Of a stretch of 8,732 nt of DNA, positions 1-8,042 are shown piece after piece. The stretch is from NCBI GenBank assembly GCA_900548585.1, contig URLI01000058.1, positions 1 through 8,732 of the forward strand. The letters are read 5' to 3'. The DNA is from an uncultured Prevotella sp. (lineage in GTDB: Bacteria > Bacteroidota > Bacteroidia > Bacteroidales > Bacteroidaceae). The first letter of the stretch is position 1, and every line of letters starts with the position of its first letter. A program made the position numbers and the translations under genes. The notes under the pieces are model-generated. The model was not told the DNA's origin. It ran no database searches and saw nothing but the letters and a program-made list of their open reading frames with translations.

Positions 1-208
1 CAGACATATAAGGGTTGTTTGTTATTATGAAAGACGGCTAATATTGGATGCTTACTCTGCAGCCGTGGAAAGGGACTGCCAAGACGAAATGGAAGACGCT
101 GGGCGACGGGCGGATGGCCGCGCGGAAGGCGCAAGCATACCCACACTCAGCGGCAGGCGGCGCGGCAGGCAGGCGCGAAGGGCAACGGCGCCGATGCCCA
201 ACCGCAAG
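1..208. other. GC-rich stretch without a recognisable gene
   Basis: I recognise no gene here. The part from about 100 to 208 is rich in GGC/GCG words (for example GGCAGGCGGCGCGGCAGGCAGG), which leaves several frames open by composition. One plus-strand frame is open from the window edge to 271. It contains a short acidic/basic stretch (DEMEDAGRRADGRAEG), but it then reads straight through the tandem repeats, which argues against a real C-terminus. It could be the degraded end of a gene lying to the left, and that cannot be decided from this window. Confidence 0.4.
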
Positions 209-296
209 GCAAACACGGCGTATTTGATGAGCAAACACGGCGTATTTGAAATGCAAATTCGGCGTGTTTGAAACGCAAACACGGCGTGTTTGCTTC
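209..296. repeat. Four tandem 22-bp palindromic units
   Basis: Units start at 209, 231, 253 and 275, an exact 22-bp period. Each begins with GC and carries a 17-bp near-palindrome of the form CAAACACG-G-CGTGTTTG followed by a variable 4-nt tail. The fourth unit has perfect 8-bp arms around a central G. Units 1 and 2 have TATTTG for TGTTTG in the right arm, and unit 3 has AAATTCGG in the left arm. The array ends about 65 bp before the HU-like gene's promoter. It could be an array of protein-binding sites, since dyads spaced about two helical turns lie on nearly the same face, or an expanded intergenic repeat. No function is assigned. Confidence 0.9.
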
Positions 297-325
297 CTTG
301 CCAGCCACGAACCGGCACGGCAGAG

Positions 326-344
326 GCAGTGACTGCGTAGCAGT
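326..344. repeat. Overlapping short inverted repeats upstream of the HU-like promoter
   Basis: Three alternating 5-nt arms are present: GCAGT (326-330), ACTGC (332-336) and GCAGT (340-344). The middle arm can pair with either neighbour. The site ends 17 bp before the -33 box of the HU-like gene, so it could be an operator half-site cluster. The arms are short and chance is possible. Confidence 0.35.
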
Positions 345-361
345 AATGTAGTCAGCAGGAA

Positions 362-394
362 TTTGGATTCGCGCCATGCACGCCACTACCTTTG
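362..394 (+). promoter_or_regulatory. Bacteroidetes-type promoter of the HU-like gene
   Basis: A TTTG -33 element at 362-365 lies 21 nt before TACCTTTG at 387-394, matching the Bacteroidetes consensus TTTG / TAnnTTTG. Transcription should begin near 399-402, giving a leader of about 30 nt before the ATG at 431. No ordinary Shine-Dalgarno sequence is present, only an A-rich run with AAGG just before the start, as is common in this phylum. Confidence 0.75.
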
Positions 395-430
395 CAGCAC
401 GGAAACATAACATTCAATAAAAAAAGGTAT

Positions 431-853
431 ATGGCAATAAGGTACAGACTAATCCGCAACGGCATCAAGGGTGACACCAACTATGGCAGATACTATGCCC
501 ACACGGTGAGGAACACGGAGGTGAGCCTCGGGGAAATCGAGCGCGAGATAGAGAGCAACTGCACGGCGAAGGCGTCGGACGTGCGGCTGGTGGTGAAGGA
601 GTTCTACGAGACGATACGCCGGGCGATGCAGGACGGGCATGTGGTCAACATGGGCGAGCTCGGCAAGATGTACATCACGGTGACGAGCCGCCCCTCCGAC
701 TCGCCCGAGGAGTTCTCCACGAAGGGCAACATCACCGGCTTCAGGTGCAGGTACGTGCCATGCGGCAGGCGGCGCGGAACAGGTGCGGGCGACATGGCGC
801 GCACGGTGAGGCGGTTAATGACAGACGGCTGCCGTGCCGTGAAGGCCGTATAG
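431..853 (+). CDS. HU-related DNA-binding protein (Bacteroidetes HU-HIG type)
   Basis: This 140-residue protein resembles the Bacteroidetes HU-like family, small nucleoid-associated or DNA-bending proteins. It begins MAIRYRLIRNG, with the family's variable N-terminal strand. A helical segment follows (about 31-68, VSLGEIEREIESNC to KEFYETIRRAM). Next come the typical turn and strands GHVVNMGELGKMYITVTS (69-86) and SPEEFSTKGNITGFRCRYVP (91-110), matching the family's VxLGELG...PEEF...I...R.RF.P pattern. A basic C-terminal tail (CGRRRG, then MARTVRRLM) extends past the core and could add DNA contacts. The ATG at 431 was chosen because it matches the usual family start and lies downstream of the promoter; an upstream TTG at 392 is inside the -7 box. 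The gene stands alone and is convergent with murF-alr, 21 bp away. Its target is unknown. Confidence 0.88.
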   Translation: MAIRYRLIRNGIKGDTNYGRYYAHTVRNTEVSLGEIEREIESNCTAKASDVRLVVKEFYETIRRAMQDGHVVNMGELGKMYITVTSRPSDSPEEFSTKGNITGFRCRYVPCGRRRGTGAGDMARTVRRLMTDGCRAVKAV

Positions 854-873
854 GCGGCTCACACGCGCGCCGC
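854..873. terminator. Weak hairpin between convergent genes
   Basis: GCGGC (854-858) can pair with GCCGC (869-873) around a 10-nt loop in the 21-bp gap between the stops of the HU-like gene and murF-alr. It has no T-tract on either side. A bidirectional terminator is possible, but the stem is only 5 bp. Confidence 0.2.
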
Positions 874-874
874 G

Positions 875-3280
875 TCAGTCCTGGAAGTAGACGCGCTTCA
901 CACGGTTGCTGATGCCCGTGAGCACCTCGTAGGGTATCGTGCCGAGGGCGTCGCTCAGCACGGTCACGGGCAGGCTGTCGCCGAAAATCTCAACGGCGTC
1001 GCCCTCGCGGCACCCGATGCCGGTCACGTCGATCATGGCAACGTCCATGCAGATGTTGCCGACGTATGGCGCGCGGCGCCCGTTGACGAGGCAATAGCAA
1101 CGCCCGCACCCGAGGCGGCGGTTCAGCCCGTCGGCATAACCTATCGGTATCGCGGCGATCACGCTGTCGCGCGTCAGCACGCCACGCCTGCTGTAGCCAA
1201 CGGTCTCGTCCTTCGGCACGCGCCTCATCTGCAGTATTGTGGTCCGCAGCGTGCAAACGTTGTTCAGCATGTGGTTGTCGCGGCTGTCTATGCCGTAGAG
1301 CCCCAGCCCCAGGCGGCACATGTCGAGTTGCCGTTCCGGGAAATGCTCTATGCCCGCCGAGTTGTCGATATGCCGCAGTATCTTGTGCCTGAATGCCGCC
1401 TGCAGCTGCCTGCTCGCCTCGTCGAAGAGGCGGAACTGCATCGCCGAGAAGTTGTCAAAGTCGTCGCTGTCGGCTCCCACGAAATGGCTGAACACCGAGC
1501 GCGGCGTGAGTGCTGCCTGGTGCCGCAGGCAGTCGATGAGCCGAGGCATGTCCTCCCGTGGGTTGAAGCCGAGGCGGTGCATCCCAGTGTCTATCTTGAC
1601 ATGCACCGGCCAGCCCGTTATCCCCTCGCGGCGCGCGGCGGCAATCAGTTTGCCGAGCAGGCGGAAGGAATACACCTCCGGCTCGAGGCCGTAGTCGAAC
1701 ATCGTCTTGAAGGCAGTCGTCTCGGGGTTCATTATCATGATGTTGCCCGTTATGCCAGCCTTGCGCAGCGTCACTCCCTCGTCTGCCACCGCCACGGCGA
1801 GATAGTCGACATGGTGGTCCTGCAGTGTCTTTGCCACCTCCACGGCGCCGCTGCCGTAGCCGTCTGCCTTTACCATGCACACGATTTTGGTGTCCCGCCG
1901 CAGGAACGAGCGGTAGTGGTTGAGGTTGTCCACCACGGCACGGAGGTTCACCTCGAGAATCGTCTCGTGCACCTTCTGCTCGAGCGCCTCGGTGATGTGG
2001 TCGAAGCCGAAGCTCCTCGCGCCCTTGATGAGCGCCATCTCGCCGTGGATGTCTGCGGCGTCGCTCGCGAGGAACTCCTCCGTTGTGCGGAAGAAATGTT
2101 TCTCCGGTATGTCTATGACGCTCCGCTGCGCCGAAATCTCCTCTCCTATCCCGATTATCTTGCTTACGCCGCGCTCTCTCGCGAGGTCGGACACCTGTCT
2201 GTATAATGCCTCCGGCGACATTCCGCTCTGGTATATGTCACTCAGTATCAGGGTCTGTCTCATCCTTGTCTTCCCTGCCCCGGCGTCCCCTGCGGCAGAC
2301 GCTTCCTGCCGGCGCTGCATGAAGTCGAGCGCGATGTCGAGCGAGTTGATGTCGGAGTTGTACGAGTCGTTTATCAATATGCACCCGTTCCGCCCCTGCT
2401 TCACCTCGAGGCGCATGGCCACCGGCTCGAGCCGCGCCATTCCACAGGCGATCTGCCGTTCGCTGAGTCCGAGATATGCCGCCACCGCCGCGCACGCCCC
2501 TGCGTTCTCCCTCGAGGCGCGGTCGATGAAAGGCAGCTCGCCGCTGTATGGCGTGAACGGCACGGTCTTGCATTTCAGCATCCCGATGTTCGCGCATATC
2601 GTCTTGTCGCCGGCATTGTAGAACACCACGTCGGCATGTCTGAAGAGAGCCATCTTCTCCCGGCATTTCTCGTCGAGCGACGTGAAATTCTCCTGGTGTG
2701 CCTGTCCGATGTTGGTGATTATCCCGATTGTGGGCTTTATTATCCCGCTCAGCGCGTCCATCTCCCCGGGGCGGCTTATGCCTGCCTCGAACAGCCCCAC
2801 CTGCGTCCTGTCGTCGAGGAGCCACACCGACAGCGGCACGCCGACCTGCGAGTTGTAGGAGCGCGGGCTGCGCGTCACGACGCGCGATGGCATGAGCAGC
2901 TGGTAGAGCCACTCCTTGACGATGGTCTTGCCGTTGCTCCCGGTGATGCCGATGACGGGTATGTCGAAGTTCTCGCGGTGCTTTTCGGCAAGTTGCTGCA
3001 GCGCCTTCAGCGTTGACGGCACGATGAGGAAATTGGCTCCGGGGAACAGCCTGCCGTGGTTTTCGGGCAGGCTCTCGGCCACGAAGCTGCGCACGCCGCT
3101 GCGGTAAAGCTCCGCGATGTACCTGCTCCCGTCGTTTCTCCCGGTCTTTATTGCGAAGAACAATGTTGCCTCGGGGAAGCGCAGGCTTCGGCTGTCGGTC
3201 AGCAGGCGGTCAATGTTTGCGTCGGTGTCGCCGTAGCGGCAGGCGTCTATCAGTGTTGCGATTTTCTCTATGGGATACAT
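875..3280 (-). CDS. murF-alr: Bifunctional MurF ligase / alanine racemase
   Basis: This 801-residue cytoplasmic enzyme fuses two peptidoglycan-precursor activities. The N-terminal half (about 1-435) is UDP-MurNAc-tripeptide:D-Ala-D-Ala ligase: N-domain to about 108, Mur-ligase P-loop GITGSNGKT (111-119), TNIGQAHQENF (189-199) and NDSYNSD (304-310). The C-terminal half (about 438-801) is a PLP-dependent alanine racemase: PLP lysine K471 in MVKADGYGSG, HVKIDTGMHRLGF (560-572), CRLGLGLYGI (655-664), VGYSRRG with the likely catalytic Tyr696, IPIGYADGL (712-719) and VGNICMD (740-746). Racemase activity makes the D-Ala that, after Ddl joins it, the ligase half adds to the UDP-linked precursor. The fusion is known in Bacteroidetes. 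A Gly/Ala-rich loop (about 327-338) looks like a small insertion. The ATG at 3280 follows a purine-rich TAGAGAG and matches the family start; an in-frame ATG at 3367 would overlap the upstream gene by 74 nt. Confidence 0.96.
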   Translation of the reverse strand: MYPIEKIATLIDACRYGDTDANIDRLLTDSRSLRFPEATLFFAIKTGRNDGSRYIAELYRSGVRSFVAESLPENHGRLFPGANFLIVPSTLKALQQLAEKHRENFDIPVIGITGSNGKTIVKEWLYQLLMPSRVVTRSPRSYNSQVGVPLSVWLLDDRTQVGLFEAGISRPGEMDALSGIIKPTIGIITNIGQAHQENFTSLDEKCREKMALFRHADVVFYNAGDKTICANIGMLKCKTVPFTPYSGELPFIDRASRENAGACAAVAAYLGLSERQIACGMARLEPVAMRLEVKQGRNGCILINDSYNSDINSLDIALDFMQRRQEASAAGDAGAGKTRMRQTLILSDIYQSGMSPEALYRQVSDLARERGVSKIIGIGEEISAQRSVIDIPEKHFFRTTEEFLASDAADIHGEMALIKGARSFGFDHITEALEQKVHETILEVNLRAVVDNLNHYRSFLRRDTKIVCMVKADGYGSGAVEVAKTLQDHHVDYLAVAVADEGVTLRKAGITGNIMIMNPETTAFKTMFDYGLEPEVYSFRLLGKLIAAARREGITGWPVHVKIDTGMHRLGFNPREDMPRLIDCLRHQAALTPRSVFSHFVGADSDDFDNFSAMQFRLFDEASRQLQAAFRHKILRHIDNSAGIEHFPERQLDMCRLGLGLYGIDSRDNHMLNNVCTLRTTILQMRRVPKDETVGYSRRGVLTRDSVIAAIPIGYADGLNRRLGCGRCYCLVNGRRAPYVGNICMDVAMIDVTGIGCREGDAVEIFGDSLPVTVLSDALGTIPYEVLTGISNRVKRVYFQD

Positions 3281-3293
3281 CTCTCTATTGTGT

Positions 3294-4163
3294 TTATTCG
3301 CCGTCTGGTGCGTTGCTGCCCTCTCCGGCGAGTGCAAAATTAGGGTATTTTTCGGAGAAGGCTGCAATCTTCTCTCTTGTTTTTTGGATGAACAGGCGGT
3401 ATTCCTCGCCCCCGGCGTCGAACGGGCGGTGTCGCAGAGCCTCCTTCAGCGGCCTCCACTCGTCGAGGTATCGTTTTGCGCCGTCGGAGAAATAACATTC
3501 CACGAGCCGCTCCCAGATGTAGTCCACCGCCTGTTCCGACGGGTGTATCATGTCTGGCGCGTAGAAACGGTAGTCGCGCAGTTCGTCACCGAGGATTTCG
3601 TATGCCGGGAAATAAGACACCTCCACATTGTCGCGGCTGATGCTTTTTTGCAGTGCGTCTGCCGCCAGCAGCAGGGTCGCCTTCGACAGCCGGCTCCCGT
3701 GGTAGCCGTATTTCCGGTATCTTATGGGGCTCACGGTCAGCACGATGCGCACGCCGGGACACCGCGCGGCAAGCATCCCTATGGTCTTTTCCATATAGCC
3801 GGCGCATTCCCCGACCGTCAGCCCTCGCTCGCTGAAAAGCCTCTGCGGCCGCTTGCGGCAGTTGTCCACGATCTCGCCGGTCTCCTTTAATATATATATG
3901 TGGTTCGTGCCGAGGGTTATGAAGCAGGTGGCTGTCGCCTGCGAGGCATCCCCGGCGGTCTCGCTCAGATACCTTTCCACGGTGTGCATCACGCTGGCGG
4001 GGTTGTACACCGTGCCGTATGGGTTGACGACGACGGGGAAGCCCTCGTCACGGAAACGCCTGCCGATGCCATCGGCAAAGCAACTGCCCACGAACAAAAT
4101 GCGCTCGCATGGCTCTATCCTCCATGCGGGGCGGTCTATACCCACCTCTGTCCTGAATTCCAT
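3294..4163 (-). CDS. GSCFA-domain protein (SGNH-hydrolase superfamily)
   Basis: This 289-residue protein has the family's name-giving GSCFA motif at 26-30 (FVGSCFADGIG), which should carry the nucleophilic Ser. It also has FITLGTNHIY (81-90), LTVSPIR (142-148) with the following KATLLLAADAL helix (161-171), and YFPAYEI...YAPDMIHPS (184-209), where D204 and H207 are the likely catalytic Asp/His pair. The fold suggests an esterase or acyl-hydrolase, but no substrate is established for the family as far as I know. I see no signal peptide, so it is probably cytoplasmic. It is the first gene of an operon: its stop lies 13 nt before the murF-alr start, which hints at a link to cell-wall metabolism. 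The ATG at 4163 gives the usual family N-terminus (MEFRTEV). TLGTNHIY differs from the TLGTAWVY form I recall as typical. Confidence 0.92.
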   Translation of the reverse strand: MEFRTEVGIDRPAWRIEPCERILFVGSCFADGIGRRFRDEGFPVVVNPYGTVYNPASVMHTVERYLSETAGDASQATATCFITLGTNHIYILKETGEIVDNCRKRPQRLFSERGLTVGECAGYMEKTIGMLAARCPGVRIVLTVSPIRYRKYGYHGSRLSKATLLLAADALQKSISRDNVEVSYFPAYEILGDELRDYRFYAPDMIHPSEQAVDYIWERLVECYFSDGAKRYLDEWRPLKEALRHRPFDAGGEEYRLFIQKTREKIAAFSEKYPNFALAGEGSNAPDGE

Positions 4164-4167
4164 ACCG

Positions 4168-4199
4168 CAAAATTAGCATAAAACGGCAAACCTGCAAAA
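4168..4199 (-). promoter_or_regulatory. Promoter of the GSCFA-murF-alr operon, nearly abutting the ATG
   Basis: Read on the minus strand, TTTTG (4199-4195) is followed after 19 nt by TAATTTTG (4175-4168), a full match to the Bacteroidetes -33/-7 pattern. Only four bases (CGGT) separate the -7 box from the ATG at 4163-4161. Since transcription usually starts a few bases after this box, the start point should fall on or beside the ATG. Confidence 0.75.
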
Positions 4200-4200
4200 C

Positions 4201-4226
4201 AATAACGTGTTATTTTCCGCCGGAAA
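4201..4226. repeat. Two abutting palindromes next to the GSCFA promoter
   Basis: AATAAC-GT-GTTATT (4201-4214) shares one base with TTTCCG-C-CGGAAA (4214-4226). Both have perfect 6-bp arms. They lie immediately upstream of the GSCFA -33 element, a usual place for an activator or repressor to bind. Neither would be in the predicted GSCFA or typA transcript, so DNA-level function is more likely than RNA structure. Confidence 0.6.
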
Positions 4227-4276
4227 CGGATGCCAGGAGAAAAACCACGCTTGATTTGCGGGCAACCCTGCGTACT

Positions 4277-4298
4277 GCCGCCCGTGATGTCAGGCGGC
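4277..4298. repeat. GC-rich inverted repeat in the divergent intergenic region
   Basis: GCCGCC (4277-4282) is complementary to GGCGGC (4293-4298), with a possible inner TGA/TCA pairing. It lies upstream of both divergent promoters. It has no T-tract, so it is not an obvious terminator. Confidence 0.4.
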
Positions 4299-4310
4299 GT
4301 CTCAACAATA

Positions 4311-4330
4311 AAAATAAAAACTTTTATTTT
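4311..4330. repeat. A/T inverted repeat overlapping the typA -33 element
   Basis: AAAATAAAA (4311-4319) and TTTTATTTT (4322-4330) are perfect 9-bp arms around AC. The right arm runs into the TTTTG -33 element of the typA promoter. It could be an UP-like A/T element or an operator. The low complexity of the arms makes a chance dyad more likely than in GC-rich sequence. Confidence 0.5.
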
Positions 4331-4358
4331 GTATTGTGTTCGATTTGCACTAACTTTG
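4327..4358 (+). promoter_or_regulatory. Promoter of typA
   Basis: TTTTG (4327-4331) is followed after 19 nt by TAACTTTG (4351-4358), a match to the Bacteroidetes TTTG / TAnnTTTG consensus. The predicted leader is short, about 15-20 nt. It contains GGATAAAAAGA before the ATG at 4382. Confidence 0.8.
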
Positions 4359-4381
4359 CAGCCGATAAAAGGATAAAAAGA

Positions 4382-6232
<1,851 letters not shown>

Positions 6233-6241
6233 ACAATGTCG

Positions 6242-6284
6242 CGGAAAGTCCCCGATGGCGAGAAGTGCCACCGGGGACTTTCCG
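6242..6284 (+). terminator. Strong hairpin after typA
   Basis: Starting 10 nt after the typA stop, CGGAAAGTCCCCG (6242-6254) pairs perfectly with CGGGGACTTTCCG (6272-6284). After an A/C mismatch, TGGC/GCCA (6256-6259 with 6267-6270 offset by one) extends the stem towards a small GAGAAGT-type loop. Thirteen continuous pairs are far beyond chance for a short gap. No T-run follows, so it is not a textbook intrinsic terminator. It could act as a terminator anyway or as a 3'-end stabiliser of typA mRNA. Confidence 0.65.
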
Positions 6285-6517
6285 TCACATGCCATTCGCA
6301 ACACGGGAGAGCGGCATCCTCAAGAAGCAAGACAGGCTAAATTTGAGATTGACATACAAAGTGACAGCACAATCATACAGCCTGCCGCCCGCCGCTTTTT
6401 CTCCTTACGCAGTCCGCTGCGGCTGCAAAACAAACAATCTGCTGTGGCAATCGACAATAGTCAGTACGGCGCCCAACAGCCGGTTGGGGTTTGACACCAT
6501 GCGAAGTACATTTACCT
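6285..6517. other. Intergenic sequence with no recognised gene
   Basis: I find no convincing gene. A minus-strand frame (stop at 6405-6407) is open back to about 6624 and includes NPNRLLGAVLTIVDC, but it has no good start and matches nothing I know. A small hairpin CCCAAC/GTTGGG (6472-6477 and 6483-6488) is present. A lone TAAATTTG at 6338-6345 looks like a -7 box but has no -33 partner or downstream gene. Because an IS fragment abuts this stretch, it may be decayed mobile-element or flanking DNA. Confidence 0.35.
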
Positions 6518-6613
6518 TCACACGGCTGACGATGCGCCCCCAAGTTTCTCCATGATGGTAAATATTCCTGCACAGCAAGTCCGTTTCCCGGATTTTATTT
6601 GTACCTTTGCCAT
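6518..6613 (-). pseudogene. Remnant of an IS1380-family transposase N-terminus
   Basis: A minus-strand frame of 31 codons starts at 6613 and stops at 6518. It begins MAKVQIKS and continues with GIFTIMEKLG about ten residues later. This closely matches the N-terminus I know for Bacteroidetes IS1380-family (IS942-type) transposases (MAKVQIKSEK, then GGIFxIMEQF). Intact family members have roughly 430 residues. Here the similarity ends at about residue 24 and a stop follows at codon 32, so only the 5' end survives. I could not find the DDE catalytic portion or terminal inverted repeats. The fragment points away from the MATE gene, whose ATG is 43 bp from the fragment's start codon. Confidence 0.68.
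6602..6609 (+). promoter_or_regulatory. Probable -7 box of the MATE gene, antisense to the IS remnant
   Basis: TACCTTTG matches the TAnnTTTG -7 consensus and lies 47 bp before the MATE ATG. On the other strand the same bases are codons 2-4 of the transposase remnant (parts of GCA AAG GTA). The -33 region is weak, with no TTTG at 19-21 nt upstream and only GTTTC around 6583-6587. Activity is therefore inferred from one element and position. Confidence 0.5.
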
Positions 6614-6656
6614 GTCATTAACCATAATACAAATCAAATCTCTGCGGAATTGAACA

Positions 6657-8042
6657 ATGGCCATGCCCATTTCCGCGCCGGGAAGCATGAGAAGCATAGA
6701 CAAGCAGATATTCGACATCGCCGTGCCAAGCATCGTGAGCAACATCACCGTGCCGCTGCTGGGCCTCGTGGACGTTGCCATCACGGGGCATCTCGGCGCA
6801 GCATCATACATCGGTGCCGTCGCGCTGAGCGGCATACTGTTCAACATCATCTACATGAACTTCGGCTTCCTGCGAATGGGCACGAGCGGACTGACGGCAC
6901 AGTCATTCGGACGCGGCGACAAGGACAACATCGTTCGGCTGCTGGCGAGAGGCCTGTCCATCTCCGCCAGCCTGGCACTGCTTCTTATACTGTTGCAGAT
7001 ACCAATACGCGAGGCGGCCTTCCTCGTGATGCAGCCCACGGAAACGGTGCGGCAGTTCGCGACCACATATTTCAACATCTGCATCTGGGGCGCGCCGGCT
7101 ATGCTCGGGCAGTTTGCCCTGACGGGTTGGTTCATCGGTATGCAGAACTCGCGCATACCTATGACCATCGCCATAGCACAGAACATCGTGAACATAGCGG
7201 CGTCGCTGCTCCTCGTCTATGGCGTGGGAATGAGGGTGGAAGGCATCGCGCTCGGCACGCTGACGGCACAATGGTGCGGCTTCTTGATGGGGCTGGTGAT
7301 GTGCCGCCGCAAGTATTTCGCAGGCAACAAGACGTTCGGGAAGCTGCACACACTGACCTACTACCTGTCCCCCAACACCGGCAAGGACAACACGGCGACC
7401 ACATCCTACAAGCAGTTCTTCGTGCTGAACCGCGACATTTTCCTCCGCACGCTCTGCATAGTGAGCGTACTGCTGTTCTTCACGAGCGCAGGGTCATGGC
7501 AGGGCGAGACAATCCTTGCCGTCAACACTCTGCTAACGCAGCTGTATATGCTGGTGAGCTACATCATGGACGGGTTCGCCAACGCCGGCGAGGCACTCAG
7601 CGGCAAGTTCCATGGCGAGCGCAAGAAAAGTCACATCAGCCTCACGGTGCGCCGCATATTCTTCTGGGGCGCGGCAGCGTCTGTGGCATTCACGGCGGCA
7701 TACATCGCAGGCGGAAAGCAGTTCCTGATGCTCCTCACGGACGAGCGAAGCGTGGTTGGCGCGTCAATGGAATATGTGGTTTGGGCATACCTGCTGCCAC
7801 TGTGCAGCATGGCGGCGTTCATGTGGGACGGCGTATTCATCGGACTGACCGCCTCGCGGCAGATGCTGCGGTCGATGCTCATCGCCACCGCCGTGTTCTT
7901 CACAGTCTATTTTCTCACCTCGGCCACGATGGGCAACCATGGCCTGTGGCTCGCCATGATATGCTTCCTCGCCATACGCGGCGTTGTTCAGACCATGCTC
8001 TATCCCGGGATTATAAGGCGCGCCTCAGCGTCTTATGGATAG
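6657..8042 (+). CDS. MATE-family multidrug efflux transporter, DinF-like
   Basis: This inner-membrane cation-coupled antiporter of 461 residues is the right length for the 12-helix MATE fold. It begins with the family TM1 signature: IAVPSIVSNI (21-30), then LVDVAITGHLG (37-47), where D39 is in the conserved cation-site position. The pattern LFNIIYMNFGFLRMGTSGLTAQSFGRGD (61-88) is characteristic of the DinF-like subgroup rather than NorM. Later hydrophobic blocks are evenly spaced to the C-terminus, and a longer polar loop (about 219-255, between the two six-helix halves) separates them. The substrate cannot be predicted. The ATG at 6657 follows GCGGAA; ATG codons at 6663 and 6687 are also possible, and the last (MRSIDKQIF) fits the usual family N-terminus well. 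The gene appears monocistronic and overlaps convergent luxS by 10 bp. An IS-derived promoter may drive it. Confidence 0.94.
   Translation: MAMPISAPGSMRSIDKQIFDIAVPSIVSNITVPLLGLVDVAITGHLGAASYIGAVALSGILFNIIYMNFGFLRMGTSGLTAQSFGRGDKDNIVRLLARGLSISASLALLLILLQIPIREAAFLVMQPTETVRQFATTYFNICIWGAPAMLGQFALTGWFIGMQNSRIPMTIAIAQNIVNIAASLLLVYGVGMRVEGIALGTLTAQWCGFLMGLVMCRRKYFAGNKTFGKLHTLTYYLSPNTGKDNTATTSYKQFFVLNRDIFLRTLCIVSVLLFFTSAGSWQGETILAVNTLLTQLYMLVSYIMDGFANAGEALSGKFHGERKKSHISLTVRRIFFWGAAASVAFTAAYIAGGKQFLMLLTDERSVVGASMEYVVWAYLLPLCSMAAFMWDGVFIGLTASRQMLRSMLIATAVFFTVYFLTSATMGNHGLWLAMICFLAIRGVVQTMLYPGIIRRASASYG

Noticed and set aside
44..271. Plus-strand open frame from the window edge through the palindrome repeats
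   Set aside because: It has no recognisable domain, is open because of GC-rich composition, and its last third simply translates the 22-bp repeats.
209..296. CRISPR array
   Set aside because: The units are directly tandem with only about 5 nt between palindromes, there are no unique spacers, and no cas genes are nearby.
1271..2206. Long plus-strand open frame opposite murF-alr
   Set aside because: It is the antisense shadow of a well-supported MurF-Alr coding region and has no known motif.
3281..3367. Upstream in-frame ATG for murF-alr at 3367
   Set aside because: It would add 29 residues unlike the family and overlap the GSCFA gene by 74 nt. The ATG at 3280 has a purine-rich site and a family-like N-terminus.
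4215..4300. Riboswitch upstream of typA
   Set aside because: The region lies upstream of the predicted typA promoter and outside its transcript, and I could match it to no riboswitch consensus.
6612..6653. Possible 13-codon upstream peptide (MSLTIIQIKSLRN) before the MATE gene
   Set aside because: Its ATG is 2 nt from the -7 box, so it probably lies at or before the transcription start. It has no ribosome-binding site, and its sequence is explained as antisense to the region before the transposase start.
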